NCBI RefSeq assembly: GCF_017837635.1 | Contig: NZ_JAGJRS010000021.1 | Span: 186,001-250,000, forward strand | DNA length: 64,000 bases | Source: Frateuria flava | GTDB lineage: Bacteria; Pseudomonadota; Gammaproteobacteria; Xanthomonadales; Rhodanobacteraceae | Direction: 5' to 3' | Shown here: piece by piece, positions 52,039-62,754 of the stretch | Position numbering within the stretch: the first letter of the stretch is position 1 | Layout of the letters: every line of letters starts with the position of its first letter | Position numbers and translations under genes: made by a program | The notes under the pieces: model-generated | Databases searched by the model: none | What the model saw: only the letters and a program-made list of their open reading frames with translations | What the model was told of the DNA's origin: nothing

Positions 52039-52419
52039 TCAACACGCGATTGTGCCGGTGCCTTCGGTGGGCTTCAACGGCGGCAGCCGGCGCCAGAGCG
52101 CGTCGAGCTCGGCCAGCAGGGCGGTGCCGGACGTGACCGCGGCGGCTTCGCGCGCCATCACGACCAGGTCGATCGGCGGCAATCCGTGGCGGGCACGGCG
52201 GAACGATTCGCGCACCAGGCGCTTGATCCGGTTGCGGTCGACCGCGCGCTTGGAGACGCGTTTGGACACGGCCAGCCCCAGGCGGGCGTGGTCCAGTCCG
52301 TTCGGACGCCAGCGCACAGAAAAACAGCGGCCGCCGAGGCGGCCGCTGGCTTGACGCAGGGCGGCGAAGTCGCCGGCGCGGCGGACCCGCGCGTCGCGCG
52401 GCAGGCCGGCGGCAGGCAT
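52039..52419 (-). CDS. rnpA: Ribonuclease P protein component
   Basis: Protein subunit of RNase P (5' maturation of tRNA). The 126-residue product starts MPAAGLPRDARVRRAGDFAAL and has the signature RNRIKRLVRESFRRARHGLP and the central strand HARLGLAVSKRVSKRAVD. The start at 52419 gives a normal size; the frame is open upstream through rpmH but that part is a shadow. It lies 14 bp after rpmH. Confidence 0.95.
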   Translation of the reverse strand: MPAAGLPRDARVRRAGDFAALRQASGRLGGRCFSVRWRPNGLDHARLGLAVSKRVSKRAVDRNRIKRLVRESFRRARHGLPPIDLVVMAREAAAVTSGTALLAELDALWRRLPPLKPTEGTGTIAC

Positions 52420-52433
52420 GACTGCTGTGCCGC

Positions 52434-52568
52434 TTACGGGATCAGGCGCTTGCGACCCTTGGCACGACGGGCGTTGAGGATCTTGCGGCCGTCGGCGGTC
52501 GCCATGCGGGCACGGAAGCCGTGGGTGCGGGCGCGCTTGAGCTTGCTCGGCTGGAAAGTCCGCTTCAT
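52434..52568 (-). CDS. rpmH: 50S ribosomal protein L34
   Basis: A 44-residue basic protein of the large subunit. It begins [18 protein letters not shown], continues [10 protein letters not shown] and ends KGRKRLIP, all universal in L34. The gene was too short for routine ORF lists but is unambiguous. GGAG lies upstream of ATG 52568. It starts the leftward rpmH-rnpA-yidC-mnmE set with a clear promoter at 52609-52638. Confidence 0.98.
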   Translation of the reverse strand: MKRTFQPSKLKRARTHGFRARMATADGRKILNARRAKGRKRLIP

Positions 52569-52608
52569 GGCTTGAGCTCCAGAAGATAAGTCGACAAAAA
52601 GGTTGGAA

Positions 52609-52638
52609 ATTATGGAGCCAGCGTGGAGGAGCTGTCAA
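52609..52638 (-). promoter_or_regulatory. rpmH promoter
   Basis: On the minus strand: TTGACA (52638-52633), 18-bp spacer, CATAAT (52614-52609), about 40 bp before the rpmH ATG. Confidence 0.7.
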
Positions 52639-52749
52639 ACCTGCCCTGGTGCGGCCTGTGGACATCGCTGGGGATATGCTGGGGGTTGGCTGCTAGACTT
52701 GCCGGTCCACCCTGCGCTTCGGCGCCCCATCGTTGGTCAAGAACTATCC

Positions 52750-54081
52750 ATGAGTGATCTGTGGCGGCGCTGCCTTGAGCGTCTGGAAAGCGAGCTGAGC
52801 ACGGAAGAGCTGCACACCTGGCTCATGCCGCTGCAGGCGCGCGAGGACGACGCCGGCGTGCACCTGTTCGCGCCCAACCCGTACACGCTGGACACGGTGC
52901 GTGAGCGGTACCTGCCGCGGATCGAGGTGGTTCTAGGGCAGCTGGCCGGGCGCGATTGCCCGGTCCGGCTGGAAGTCGGTTCCAGCGCGCCCCGCCCGGC
53001 CCGGCCGGCTGCCACGGCCAAGGCCGCCGCCGCGGAACCGGTAGCACCCGCGCAGGTCTTTCCGCACAACCTCGATCCGCACTACACCTTCGAAACCTTC
53101 GTCGAGGGCAAGTCCAACCAGTTGGGCAAGGCGGCGGCCATGCAGGTGGCGATGAATCCCGGCCGCGCCTACAACCCGTTGCTGCTCTATGGCGGCACCG
53201 GCCTGGGCAAGACCCACCTGATGCATGCGGCCGGCAACCTGATGCGCGAGCGCAACGCCAGTTGCAAAGTGATGTATCTGCGTTCGGAGCAGTTCGTCGG
53301 CGCCATGATCGAGGCGTTGCGCACCAAGAACATGGATCAGTTCAAGCAGCGCTTCCGTTCGGTCGACGCGCTGCTGATCGACGACATCCAGTTCTTCGCC
53401 GGCAAGGACACCACCCAGGAAGAGTTCTTCCATACCTTCAACGCGCTGTTCGAATCGAAGCAGCAGATCATCCTGACCTGCGACCGCTACCCCAAGGAAG
53501 TGGACAAGCTCGAGCCGCGCCTGAAGTCGCGCCTGGGCTGGGGACTGTCGGTGGCGATCGAGCCGCCGGACTTCGAGACGCGCGCGGCGATCCTGCTTTC
53601 GAAGGCGCAGGACAAGGGCGTGGCGGTGAGCGAGAACGTGGCGATGCTGCTGGCCAAGCGCATCCGCTCGAACGTGCGCGATCTGGAAGGGGCGCTCAAC
53701 ACGCTCGCGGCGCGGGCCAATTTCTACGGCAAGCCGATCACCACCGATTTCGCCGAGGAGACCCTGCGCGACCTGCTGGCGACCCACGCGCAGGCGGTGA
53801 CAGTACCCAACATCCAGAAGATCACTGCCGAGTACTTCAACGTGCGGCTGCAGGATCTGCTGTCCAAGCGGCGCGTGCGCTCGCTGGCGCGGCCGCGGCA
53901 GATGGCGATGGCGTTGTCCAAGGAACTGACCGAGCACAGCCTGCCCGAGATCGGCGAGGCGTTCGGTGGTCGCGACCACACGACCGTGCTGCATGCCTGC
54001 CGCACCATCAGGAAGCTGTGTGAGACCGATGCGCGCATGCGGCAGGACTGGGAGCAGCTGATCCGCGTACTGACGGGCTAA
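52750..54081 (+). CDS. dnaA: Chromosomal replication initiator DnaA
   Basis: Origin-binding AAA+ protein of 443 residues. Domain I (about 1-85) starts [25 protein letters not shown]. Domain II is a short Pro/Ala linker. Domain III has Walker A GGTGLGKT at 148-155, Walker [13 protein letters not shown] and the Arg finger. Domain IV carries the signature [15 protein letters not shown] that reads DnaA boxes. It diverges from rpmH (181-bp gap, where TAGACT at 52694 may be a -10) and precedes the probable oriC. Confidence 0.98.
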   Translation: MSDLWRRCLERLESELSTEELHTWLMPLQAREDDAGVHLFAPNPYTLDTVRERYLPRIEVVLGQLAGRDCPVRLEVGSSAPRPARPAATAKAAAAEPVAPAQVFPHNLDPHYTFETFVEGKSNQLGKAAAMQVAMNPGRAYNPLLLYGGTGLGKTHLMHAAGNLMRERNASCKVMYLRSEQFVGAMIEALRTKNMDQFKQRFRSVDALLIDDIQFFAGKDTTQEEFFHTFNALFESKQQIILTCDRYPKEVDKLEPRLKSRLGWGLSVAIEPPDFETRAAILLSKAQDKGVAVSENVAMLLAKRIRSNVRDLEGALNTLAARANFYGKPITTDFAEETLRDLLATHAQAVTVPNIQKITAEYFNVRLQDLLSKRRVRSLARPRQMAMALSKELTEHSLPEIGEAFGGRDHTTVLHACRTIRKLCETDARMRQDWEQLIRVLTG

Positions 54082-54309
54082 CCGCTTGAAAAGGGGGGGT
54101 CCAAGCTGTGGATAATAGGTGGATGACTCCGTGCCTGACTTTATCCACAATCGACCCACAGCCGGCCGGTACGATTGGACACAGGCAAGAAGCTGATTAA
54201 GCCTCTGATTTGCAAGGGGAAGTTGGCGAAAACGAGATATCCACCGCGCCAACAACAACTACCGTACTTCTTTTAAAAAAACAGAACAGCAGTTAGGGGA
54301 AGCCCACAC
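54082..54309. other. Probable replication origin (oriC) between dnaA and dnaN
   Basis: The gap has two perfect DnaA boxes in opposite orientation, TGTGGATAA (54107-54115) and TTATCCACA (54141-54149), and a weaker ATATCCACC near 54235. The right half (about 54180-54300), with CTTTTAAAAAAACAG, is the most A/T-rich stretch noticed in the window. The rpmH-dnaA gap has only a two-mismatch box (TGTGGACAT at 52657), so this side looks the better origin candidate. GC-skew would be needed to confirm. Confidence 0.65.
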
Positions 54310-55410
54310 ATGCAATTCAGCATCCAACGAGAAGCCTTGCTCAAGCCGCTGCAGCAGGTCGTGGGCGTGGTCGAACGGCGACAAACGCTGCCGGTTCTGG
54401 CCAATCTGCTGGTGAAGGTCGGCGACGGCCGGGTGTCGTTGACCGGCACCGATCTGGAAGTGGAGATGGTCGCCACCACCCCCGCGGATCAGCTCGGCGA
54501 CGGCGAAATCACGATCCCGGCGCGCAAGTTGTTCGACATCGTTCGAGCGTTGCCCGACGGGGTGCGGATCGACCTCAAGCTCAACGGTGACCGCGTGGCG
54601 TTGAATGCCGGACGCAGCCGTTTCACGCTGGCCACGTTGCCGGCGAGCGAGTTCCCGACGATCGACGAGATCGAGCTGGTCGAGCGCGTGAGCCTGCCCG
54701 AGGAGGTGCTGCGCGACCTGATGGAGCGCACTGCTTTCGCGATGGCCAACCAGGACGTGCGTTACTACCTGAACGGCATGTTGCTTGATCTGCAGGAACA
54801 TACCCTGCGCTGTGTCGCGACCGATGGCCACCGGCTGGCGCTCAAGGAGACTCAGCTCGATAGCAAGGTGGCCGCACGTCGCCAGATCATCATCCCGCGC
54901 AAGGGCGTGAACGAGCTGGTTGGGCTGTTCGAAACCGGTGACGGCCAGGTGGAACTGGAATTTGGTCGCAACCACTTGCGCGTACGCCGCGGCGGTGTGG
55001 TGTTCACGTCCAAGCTCATCGATGGCCGTTTTCCGGACTATGAAGCGGTGATCCCGCTGGGTGCCGACAAGCGCGCGACGCTGGACCGCGAGGTGTTGCG
55101 CGGGGCGCTTCAGCGCGCGGCGATCCTTTCGAACGAGAAGTATCGTGGCGTGAAACTGGAGCTGTCGCCCGGCAAGTTGCGCATCGTGGCGCACAACCCG
55201 GAACAGGAAGAAGCCGTCGAGGAGGTCGAGGCCGACACGGTCGTTTCGGATCTCGCCGTGGGTTTCAATGTGGGCTACCTGCTCGATGCGCTGGCTGCGC
55301 TGAAGGGCGAGCGAGCGCGGCTTAACCTGCGCGATGCGCAGTCCAGCTGTCTCGTGCAGGAGGACGACAACGACCAGTCGCGCCACGTGATCATGCCGTT
55401 GCGCCTGTGA
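54310..55410 (+). CDS. dnaN: DNA polymerase III beta sliding clamp
   Basis: Ring-shaped processivity clamp of 366 residues in three similar domains. It begins MQFSIQREALLKPLQQVVGVVERRQTL and has LATLPASEFPTID and the C-terminal pocket-forming end ...QSRHVIMPLRL. It follows oriC and precedes recF in the standard order. A purine run TTAGGGGAAG lies upstream. Confidence 0.98.
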   Translation: MQFSIQREALLKPLQQVVGVVERRQTLPVLANLLVKVGDGRVSLTGTDLEVEMVATTPADQLGDGEITIPARKLFDIVRALPDGVRIDLKLNGDRVALNAGRSRFTLATLPASEFPTIDEIELVERVSLPEEVLRDLMERTAFAMANQDVRYYLNGMLLDLQEHTLRCVATDGHRLALKETQLDSKVAARRQIIIPRKGVNELVGLFETGDGQVELEFGRNHLRVRRGGVVFTSKLIDGRFPDYEAVIPLGADKRATLDREVLRGALQRAAILSNEKYRGVKLELSPGKLRIVAHNPEQEEAVEEVEADTVVSDLAVGFNVGYLLDALAALKGERARLNLRDAQSSCLVQEDDNDQSRHVIMPLRL

Positions 55411-55445
55411 CCGCATGAGGGTCGGTCGACGTAACGTCGCCCTGA

Positions 55446-55478
55446 AACGCCGGAGTCGTCGCGAGACGCTCCGGCGTT
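55446..55478. promoter_or_regulatory. Strong hairpin between dnaN and recF
   Basis: Perfect 10-bp arms AACGCCGGAG and CTCCGGCGTT with an inner TCGTC/GACG pair, followed by GTTCGTT. Without a real T-tract it may be a partial terminator or attenuator between dnaN and recF. Confidence 0.6.
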
Positions 55479-55497
55479 GTTCGTTGGAGAGGAGCGA

Positions 55498-56577
55498 ATG
55501 AGGTTCGAGCGCCTGCGTATCCAGGGGCTGCGCTGCCTGACGGACGTCTCGGTCGAACTGGCCGAGGGCATCCACGTCTTTGTTGGCCCCAATGGCGCTG
55601 GCAAGACCAGTGTGCTGGAGGCGGCCTATCTGCTGTCGCATGGGCGTTCGTTCCGGAGCGGTGCACGCGAGGCGCTGTTGCAGCGGGGCAGCGCTTCGTT
55701 GGCGGTCTTCGCCGAGGCCAGCGGACCCGGAGGGATCGGGCGCCGCTTGGGGCTTGGACGCGAAGGTCAGCGGTGGGAGGCGCGCCTGGATGGGGAAGAC
55801 GTGCCACTGGGCCTACTTGTCCGGGCCTGTGCCGTGGTGTGTTTCGAACCGGGATCCCACGCGCTGATTGCCGGTGCGGCCGAGGAACGACGTCGCTTTC
55901 TCGATTGGGGTGTGTTCCACGTGGAACACGGCTTCCTGGAAGCCTGGCGGCGCTACCAGCGCGCGCTGAAGCAACGCAATGCGCTGCTGCGGACGGGTGC
56001 ACCCGGTCCCGATGCGCTTTATGCGCCATGGGAGAGGGAGCTGGGGGACATGGCGACCGCCATCGATAGTTACCGGCGGGACTATCTCGACCGCCTTGTT
56101 CCAGAACTCGCGACAAGCGCTGGCTCGCTGCTGCCGGAGCTCGGAGTGATGGCGCTGCGGTACCGGCGCGGATGGAACGAGGATTCGGACCTCGCGAGCG
56201 TTCTCGCTGACCAGCGGGGCAGGGATCTGGCGCGTGGTCATACAACGGCAGGCCCCCACCGGGCGGACTGGTCGCTGGCATTCGAACACGCTCCCCAGCG
56301 TGAGCATCTCTCACGTGGTCAGGAGAAGCTGACGGCCCTTTCCTGCCTGCTGGCCCAGGCTGGCCTTCACGCAACCTGTCGGGGCGAGTGGCCTGTCGTC
56401 TGCCTGGATGACCTGGCCTCGGAGCTGGATCTGGCGCACCAGGCTGCGGTTGTCGAGCGCCTCGCCCAGGTGGGCGCCCAGGTGTTGGTCACGGGGACCG
56501 AATGCCCCCAGCCGCTGCTGGCCCGTCCGCACCGCATGTTCCACGTGGAACAGGGGCAAATCCGCCCTCTGCTATAA
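55498..56577 (+). CDS. recF: DNA repair and replication protein RecF
   Basis: SMC-like ATPase loading RecA with RecOR at gaps. The 359-residue product has RFERLRIQGLRCLTDVSVEL, Walker A GPNGAGKTSVLEAAY, signature LSRGQEKL and Walker B VVCLDDLASELD. AGAGGAG precedes ATG. Two stretches, FHVEH in mid-protein and FHVEQ near the end, are encoded by perfect parS sites. The TAA stop is part of the gyrB -10 box. Confidence 0.97.
   Translation: MRFERLRIQGLRCLTDVSVELAEGIHVFVGPNGAGKTSVLEAAYLLSHGRSFRSGAREALLQRGSASLAVFAEASGPGGIGRRLGLGREGQRWEARLDGEDVPLGLLVRACAVVCFEPGSHALIAGAAEERRRFLDWGVFHVEHGFLEAWRRYQRALKQRNALLRTGAPGPDALYAPWERELGDMATAIDSYRRDYLDRLVPELATSAGSLLPELGVMALRYRRGWNEDSDLASVLADQRGRDLARGHTTAGPHRADWSLAFEHAPQREHLSRGQEKLTALSCLLAQAGLHATCRGEWPVVCLDDLASELDLAHQAAVVERLAQVGAQVLVTGTECPQPLLARPHRMFHVEQGQIRPLL
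55913..55928. other. parS site 1 (ParB-binding), inside recF
   Basis: Perfect 16-bp palindrome TGTTCCACGTGGAACA, extended to 18 bp by flanking G and C. It matches the parS consensus known from Pseudomonas. It encodes V-F-H-V-E-H in recF. Confidence 0.9.
56537..56552. other. parS site 2, in the 3' end of recF and at the gyrB -35 position
   Basis: Second perfect TGTTCCACGTGGAACA. It ends 20 bp before the gyrB -10 box, overlapping the place a -35 would take. Confidence 0.9.
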
Positions 56578-56578
56578 T
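56573..56578 (+). promoter_or_regulatory. gyrB promoter -10 box overlapping the recF stop
   Basis: Perfect TATAAT; its last bases include the recF TAA. No consensus -35 is seen; the 17-bp position falls at the edge of parS site 2. The predicted start is about 56585, giving a leader of about 58 nt before gyrB. Confidence 0.65.
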
Positions 56579-56624
56579 GACCGGATGGCTTTTCCCGCGC
56601 CGACGCCGTCGGAAAGTGGGGTAG

Positions 56625-59057
<2,433 letters not shown>

Positions 59058-59064
59058 AAGCCGA

Positions 59065-59094
59065 CGTTGCCGCGTACCGCGCGGCAGCGTTTTT
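59065..59094 (+). terminator. gyrB terminator
   Basis: Stem CGTTGCCGCG / CGCGGCAGCG (one G-T pair), short loop, then TTTTT, 8 bp after the gyrB stop. Confidence 0.8.
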
Positions 59095-59347
59095 CTTTGT
59101 CGATCTGTAATAACACATTAATACGGCACCACATTCACGGGAAGCCGCGTTCGTTCCGCCCCGGCGCGTTCCCCGTCATGACACCAAATTGCCGGAAAAT
59201 TTTCATGCGACATGGCAACGTGACCGCAAGCCTTTGATTTGCAAAAGCCTTACATGCGGCAGTGCGACTTGTTATCGCCTGCCTGCTCGCGGTACGCTCA
59301 ACGATCCCCCGCACTGCTTGTGCGAAAAACCTTACATGAGGACTGCC

Positions 59348-60649
59348 ATGAAGCATGTTCCCTTCCTCAAGCTGTTGAGCGGCACGGCGCTCGCGCTCGC
59401 GCTCATCGGCAGCCCGGCGATCGCCCGTGACCGCCACGGCGACCAGGGTTCCAAGGAAACCAAGCAGGCGCTCTACCCGAATGCCACCCGCAAGGAACCC
59501 AAGCTCGACCTCAAGAGCGAGAAGGAGCAGAAGAAGCTCAACGAGGGTCTCGAAGCGGTCAACGCGGGGGACAAGGACAAGGCGATGCAGTTGCTGCAGC
59601 CGCTTGCCCAGGACGCGGACAGCAAGTACGCCCAGTCGCTCGCGCTGCAGGGCATCGCCAACCTCAAGTACAACGACGGCGACCTGAAGGGTGCCATCGC
59701 TTCGCTGAAGCAGGCGCTGGATATCGGCGTGCTGCCGAACGACACCTTCTTCCAGCTCGAGTACGAACTGGCCCAGTTCTACCTGGCCGACGAGCAGTAC
59801 CAGCCGGCGATCGACACTGTCGAGAAGTGGCGCGCCGAAGGCAAGCGCGAGACCCCCGAGTCCTACGCGCTGGAAGGCAACGCCTATTACCGCTTGGAGA
59901 AATATCCCGAGGCGATCACCGCGCTGAAGAAGGCGATGTCGATGACCGACAAGCCGGAAACCTCGTGGACGCAGGTCCTGATGGCCTCCTACTCGGAGTC
60001 CGGTCAGGCCGACCAGGCCGCACAGCTCGCCCAGCAGCAGTTGGCTTCCAACCCCAACGACGCGACCGCGATGAACAATGCGGTGGCGGTCCTGATGCAG
60101 GCACAGAAATATCCCGAAGCCATCGACCTGATGGAGAAGGCCCGCGCCAGCGGCAGCCTGAAGGACGAGAAGCAGTACGTGAACCTGGCCAAGCTCTACC
60201 TGATCACCGGCCAGAACAGCGATGACCCCAAGCCGAACGCCAAGAAGGCCGAAGCGGTGCTCGAGGACGGCATGGCCAAGGGCGTGGTGGCTTCCAGCTA
60301 TGACAACCAGAAACTGCTTGGCGACGCCGCCTATATTGCCGGCGACGAAAGCAAGGCCATCGCCGCCTACAAGAAGGCCATGCCGATGGCAAAGGATGGC
60401 GAGGCTGCGCTGCGCGCCGGCCAGCTGCTGCTGGGCCAGCAGAAGTACAGCGACGCCCGGACACTGATCAAGCAGGCCATCGCCAAGGGCGTGCAGCACA
60501 AGGGCACGGCCTACATGCTGCTGGCCGATGCCGAGCGCGGTCTCAAGAACAAGCCGGGCGCGATCGCCGCCATGAAGCAGGCGGCGCAGGACCCGGATAC
60601 CGCGGCCAAGGCGAAGGCCTGGTTGAAGCAGGCAGGAGCCGGCAAGTAA
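59348..60649 (+). CDS. Secreted/periplasmic tetratricopeptide-repeat protein
   Basis: The 433-residue product has a signal peptide (MKHVPFLKLLSGTALALALIG, cleaved near SPAIA-RD), a Lys/Glu-rich linker, then helices with TPR spacing from about residue 65 to the end. Examples are ESYALEGNAYYRLEKYPEAITALKKAM, DATAMNNAVAVLMQAQKYPEAIDLMEKA and YMLLADAERGLKNKPGAIAAMKQA. GAGGA lies 5-6 nt before ATG 59348. It stands between gyrB and the TonB operon; a role in the envelope or with TonB is inference. The 290-bp upstream gap holds the gyrB terminator and two copies of CCTTACATG of unknown meaning. Confidence 0.85.
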   Translation: MKHVPFLKLLSGTALALALIGSPAIARDRHGDQGSKETKQALYPNATRKEPKLDLKSEKEQKKLNEGLEAVNAGDKDKAMQLLQPLAQDADSKYAQSLALQGIANLKYNDGDLKGAIASLKQALDIGVLPNDTFFQLEYELAQFYLADEQYQPAIDTVEKWRAEGKRETPESYALEGNAYYRLEKYPEAITALKKAMSMTDKPETSWTQVLMASYSESGQADQAAQLAQQQLASNPNDATAMNNAVAVLMQAQKYPEAIDLMEKARASGSLKDEKQYVNLAKLYLITGQNSDDPKPNAKKAEAVLEDGMAKGVVASSYDNQKLLGDAAYIAGDESKAIAAYKKAMPMAKDGEAALRAGQLLLGQQKYSDARTLIKQAIAKGVQHKGTAYMLLADAERGLKNKPGAIAAMKQAAQDPDTAAKAKAWLKQAGAGK

Positions 60650-60667
60650 GGCCTGCGGCGTACGCCT

Positions 60668-60706
60668 CCGTGAGGCCGGATGGACGTCCATTTGGCGGCC
60701 TCACGG
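60668..60706. promoter_or_regulatory. Large hairpin between the TPR gene and tonB
   Basis: Perfect 10-bp arms CCGTGAGGCC and GGCCTCACGG enclose a 12-bp palindrome ATGGACGTCCAT. No T-tract follows; it may pause, process or end the upstream transcript. TATACA right after it could be a tonB -10. Confidence 0.65.
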
Positions 60707-60855
60707 GTGCTATACAAACGCCATGGCCTGTTGTACCGTTGAGAACCCTTTTCCCGCGCAATGTCCAGTGGCAGATGTCACCCGATCGGGTCGAGATTTG
60801 CCGTTCGATGCTGCGACCCCGCCTTTCCCGATTGACTAGCTCCAGAAAGTGACAG

Positions 60856-61512
60856 ATGGCCTCGAGTAACGAAGAATCCGGCCGCGCGTTCAGTTGGAGG
60901 CGCACCTGGGCGTTGGCTGTTGCCATCGCGCTGCATTCGTTTGCATTCCTGCTGCTGATCGCGCCGCCGGCGCCGCCGAAGCAGGAACAGGCGAAGAAGG
61001 AGCGCATCGTCCAGGTGAACTTCATCGAGCCGCCGCCGCCGCCGCCCCCGCCGCCGCCGCCGCCGCCGGAACCGCCCAAGCAGCCGCCGCCGAAAATCAT
61101 CCAGCAGGTGACGCCGCCGCCAACCCCGCCGCCGCCGGCACCGCCGCCGGCCGTGGAAGAAGCGACGACCAACCCGATTCCCGCGCCCCCGCCGGCGCCG
61201 CCGGCACCGCCTGCGCCGCCTTCGGACATCACGGCCAGCCAGGACATCAGCTACAACAGCCGCATCCAGCCCCGCTATCCGCCGCAGGCGATTCGCCAGC
61301 GCCATGAGGGCACGACGACCCTGTTGATCCTGGTGGCCGCGGACGGTACGCCGAAGGACATCAAGGTCGAAACCTCCAGTGGCTATCGCGAGCTGGATCG
61401 CGCGGCGATTGAAGCGGCCCGTAAATGGCGTTTCAATCCGGCCATCAAGAATGGTCAGAAGACCGAAGGTTACGTCCGCGTTCCCGTTGCCTGGAATCTC
61501 AATCAGCTGTAA
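60856..61512 (+). CDS. tonB: TonB energy-transducing protein
   Basis: Links the proton-motive force to outer-membrane receptors. The 218-residue product has a basic N-terminus, one TM helix (about residues 19-36, ALAVAIALHSFAFLLLIA), a periplasmic spacer with 13 consecutive Pro and many P-P-x repeats (about 58-124), and a C-terminal domain with YPPQAIRQRHEGTTTLLILV and AARKWRFNPAI. It leads tonB-exbB-exbD-exbD, as in Xanthomonas. No clear Fur box was seen upstream. Confidence 0.96.
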   Translation: MASSNEESGRAFSWRRTWALAVAIALHSFAFLLLIAPPAPPKQEQAKKERIVQVNFIEPPPPPPPPPPPPPEPPKQPPPKIIQQVTPPPTPPPPAPPPAVEEATTNPIPAPPPAPPAPPAPPSDITASQDISYNSRIQPRYPPQAIRQRHEGTTTLLILVAADGTPKDIKVETSSGYRELDRAAIEAARKWRFNPAIKNGQKTEGYVRVPVAWNLNQL

Positions 61513-61563
61513 TCGAAGGTTACAGTCCACCAGTTCACGCCTGACATCTCTAAAGGTAGCGTC

Positions 61564-62325
61564 ATGATGTTCCTACAAACTGCACCCGCCCAGGGCAGCA
61601 CCTCCAATGCCGAAGCCATGAAGCACATGGGTTTCGGGGACCTCATCCACAACTTCGATGCGCTCGGCTGGATCGTGTTCATCACGCTGGTGGTGATGTC
61701 CTTTGCCTCCTGGTATTTCATCATCGCCAACGCGATCCGCAATGCGATGGTCCGCTCGCGCGCCGAGAAGGTCATCGCGAACTTCTGGAGCACCGCTTCC
61801 ACCCAGGAAGCCATCCGTGAGCTGGAAGCCCAGCCCAAGGGCGAGCCCTTCTCGAAGATCGCGCTGGACGCCGCCTCGGCGGTGGCCCACCACCAGCAGG
61901 CGACGGCCGCCGGTGGTCGCCTGGCCGAATCGCTGAGCCGCTCGGAGTTCATCGATCGCGCCCTGCGCCAGGCCGTGGCCCGCGAGAGCCTGCGTCTGGA
62001 AGGTGGCATGACCCTGCTGGCGACCACCGGCTCCGCCGCACCGTTCATCGGTCTGCTCGGTACCGTGTGGGGCATCTACCACGCGCTGATCAAGATCTCC
62101 GCGTCGGGCAACGCTTCGATGGAAGCGGTGGCCGGTCCGGTGGGCGAGGCCCTGATCATGACCGCGTTCGGTCTGTTCGTCGCCATCCCGGCCGTGCTTG
62201 CCTACAACTTCTTCAGCCGCTCGAACCGCATGACCTACGCGCAGTTCGACGAGTTCGCGCACGACCTGCACGACTTCTTCGCCACCGGTTCGCGTGTCGA
62301 AGGCGTGGCGCCGACCCAGAAGTGA
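61564..62325 (+). CDS. exbB: ExbB proton-channel subunit
   Basis: Pentameric inner-membrane scaffold of the TonB motor. The 253-residue product has a short N-terminal periplasmic part, TM1 (DALGWIVFITLVVMSFASWYF), a large cytosolic loop with RESLRLEGGMTLLATTGSAAPFIGLLGTVWGIYHAL, and TM2-TM3 ending AFGLFVAIPAVLAYNFFSR. AAAGG precedes ATG 61564. It is cotranscribed with tonB and both exbD genes. Confidence 0.96.
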   Translation: MMFLQTAPAQGSTSNAEAMKHMGFGDLIHNFDALGWIVFITLVVMSFASWYFIIANAIRNAMVRSRAEKVIANFWSTASTQEAIRELEAQPKGEPFSKIALDAASAVAHHQQATAAGGRLAESLSRSEFIDRALRQAVARESLRLEGGMTLLATTGSAAPFIGLLGTVWGIYHALIKISASGNASMEAVAGPVGEALIMTAFGLFVAIPAVLAYNFFSRSNRMTYAQFDEFAHDLHDFFATGSRVEGVAPTQK

Positions 62326-62336
62326 GGGCTTGACCC

Positions 62337-62750
62337 ATGGCAATGAGTACCGGAGGCAATTCCGGCGGCCCGATGTCGGAGATCAACGTCACGCCGCTGG
62401 TCGACGTGATGCTGGTGCTGCTGATCATCTTCATGATCACCGCGCCGCTGATGTCGCACCGGGTCATCGTGCCGTTGCCGAACGCCAATCCCAAGGCGCC
62501 CGATACCGGTTACGTCGAGCCCATGGATGTGGCCCTGAAGCAGGATGGATCGATGTACCTCAATGACGCCGAGGTGACCGAGGCGGAATTGAAGGCACAG
62601 TTCGCGGTGGCGGCGTCCAAGACGCCGCAGCCGGAAATCCAGCTTCGCGCGGACAAGGACACGGAGTACAAGTACGTCCGCAAGATCCTCACCGACGCGA
62701 AGGCGGCAGGCATGGTCCATGTCGGTTTCATGACGACCGGCAAGGAGTAA
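62337..62750 (+). CDS. exbD: ExbD proton-channel subunit, first copy
   Basis: The 137-residue product has a short cytosolic N-terminus, the TM helix LVDVMLVLLIIFMITAPLM with the proton-carrying Asp (residue about 23), and a periplasmic domain ending KAAGMVHVGFMTTGKE. It shares with the next gene a 59-bp stretch of identical DNA across the TM helix. Two ExbD genes in tandem are typical of Xanthomonas; there the second can have a specialised role. Confidence 0.95.
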   Translation: MAMSTGGNSGGPMSEINVTPLVDVMLVLLIIFMITAPLMSHRVIVPLPNANPKAPDTGYVEPMDVALKQDGSMYLNDAEVTEAELKAQFAVAASKTPQPEIQLRADKDTEYKYVRKILTDAKAAGMVHVGFMTTGKE

Positions 62751-62754
62751 GACG

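Noticed and set aside
52186-52575. 129-codon plus-strand frame opposite rnpA and rpmH
   Set aside because: Antisense to two unmistakable genes.
59220-59347. tRNA or riboswitch upstream of the TPR gene
   Set aside because: No cloverleaf or known aptamer core could be folded by eye; only a direct repeat CCTTACATG is seen.
60708-60855. Fur box in front of tonB
   Set aside because: No GATAATGATAATCATTATC-like 19-mer was found by eye.
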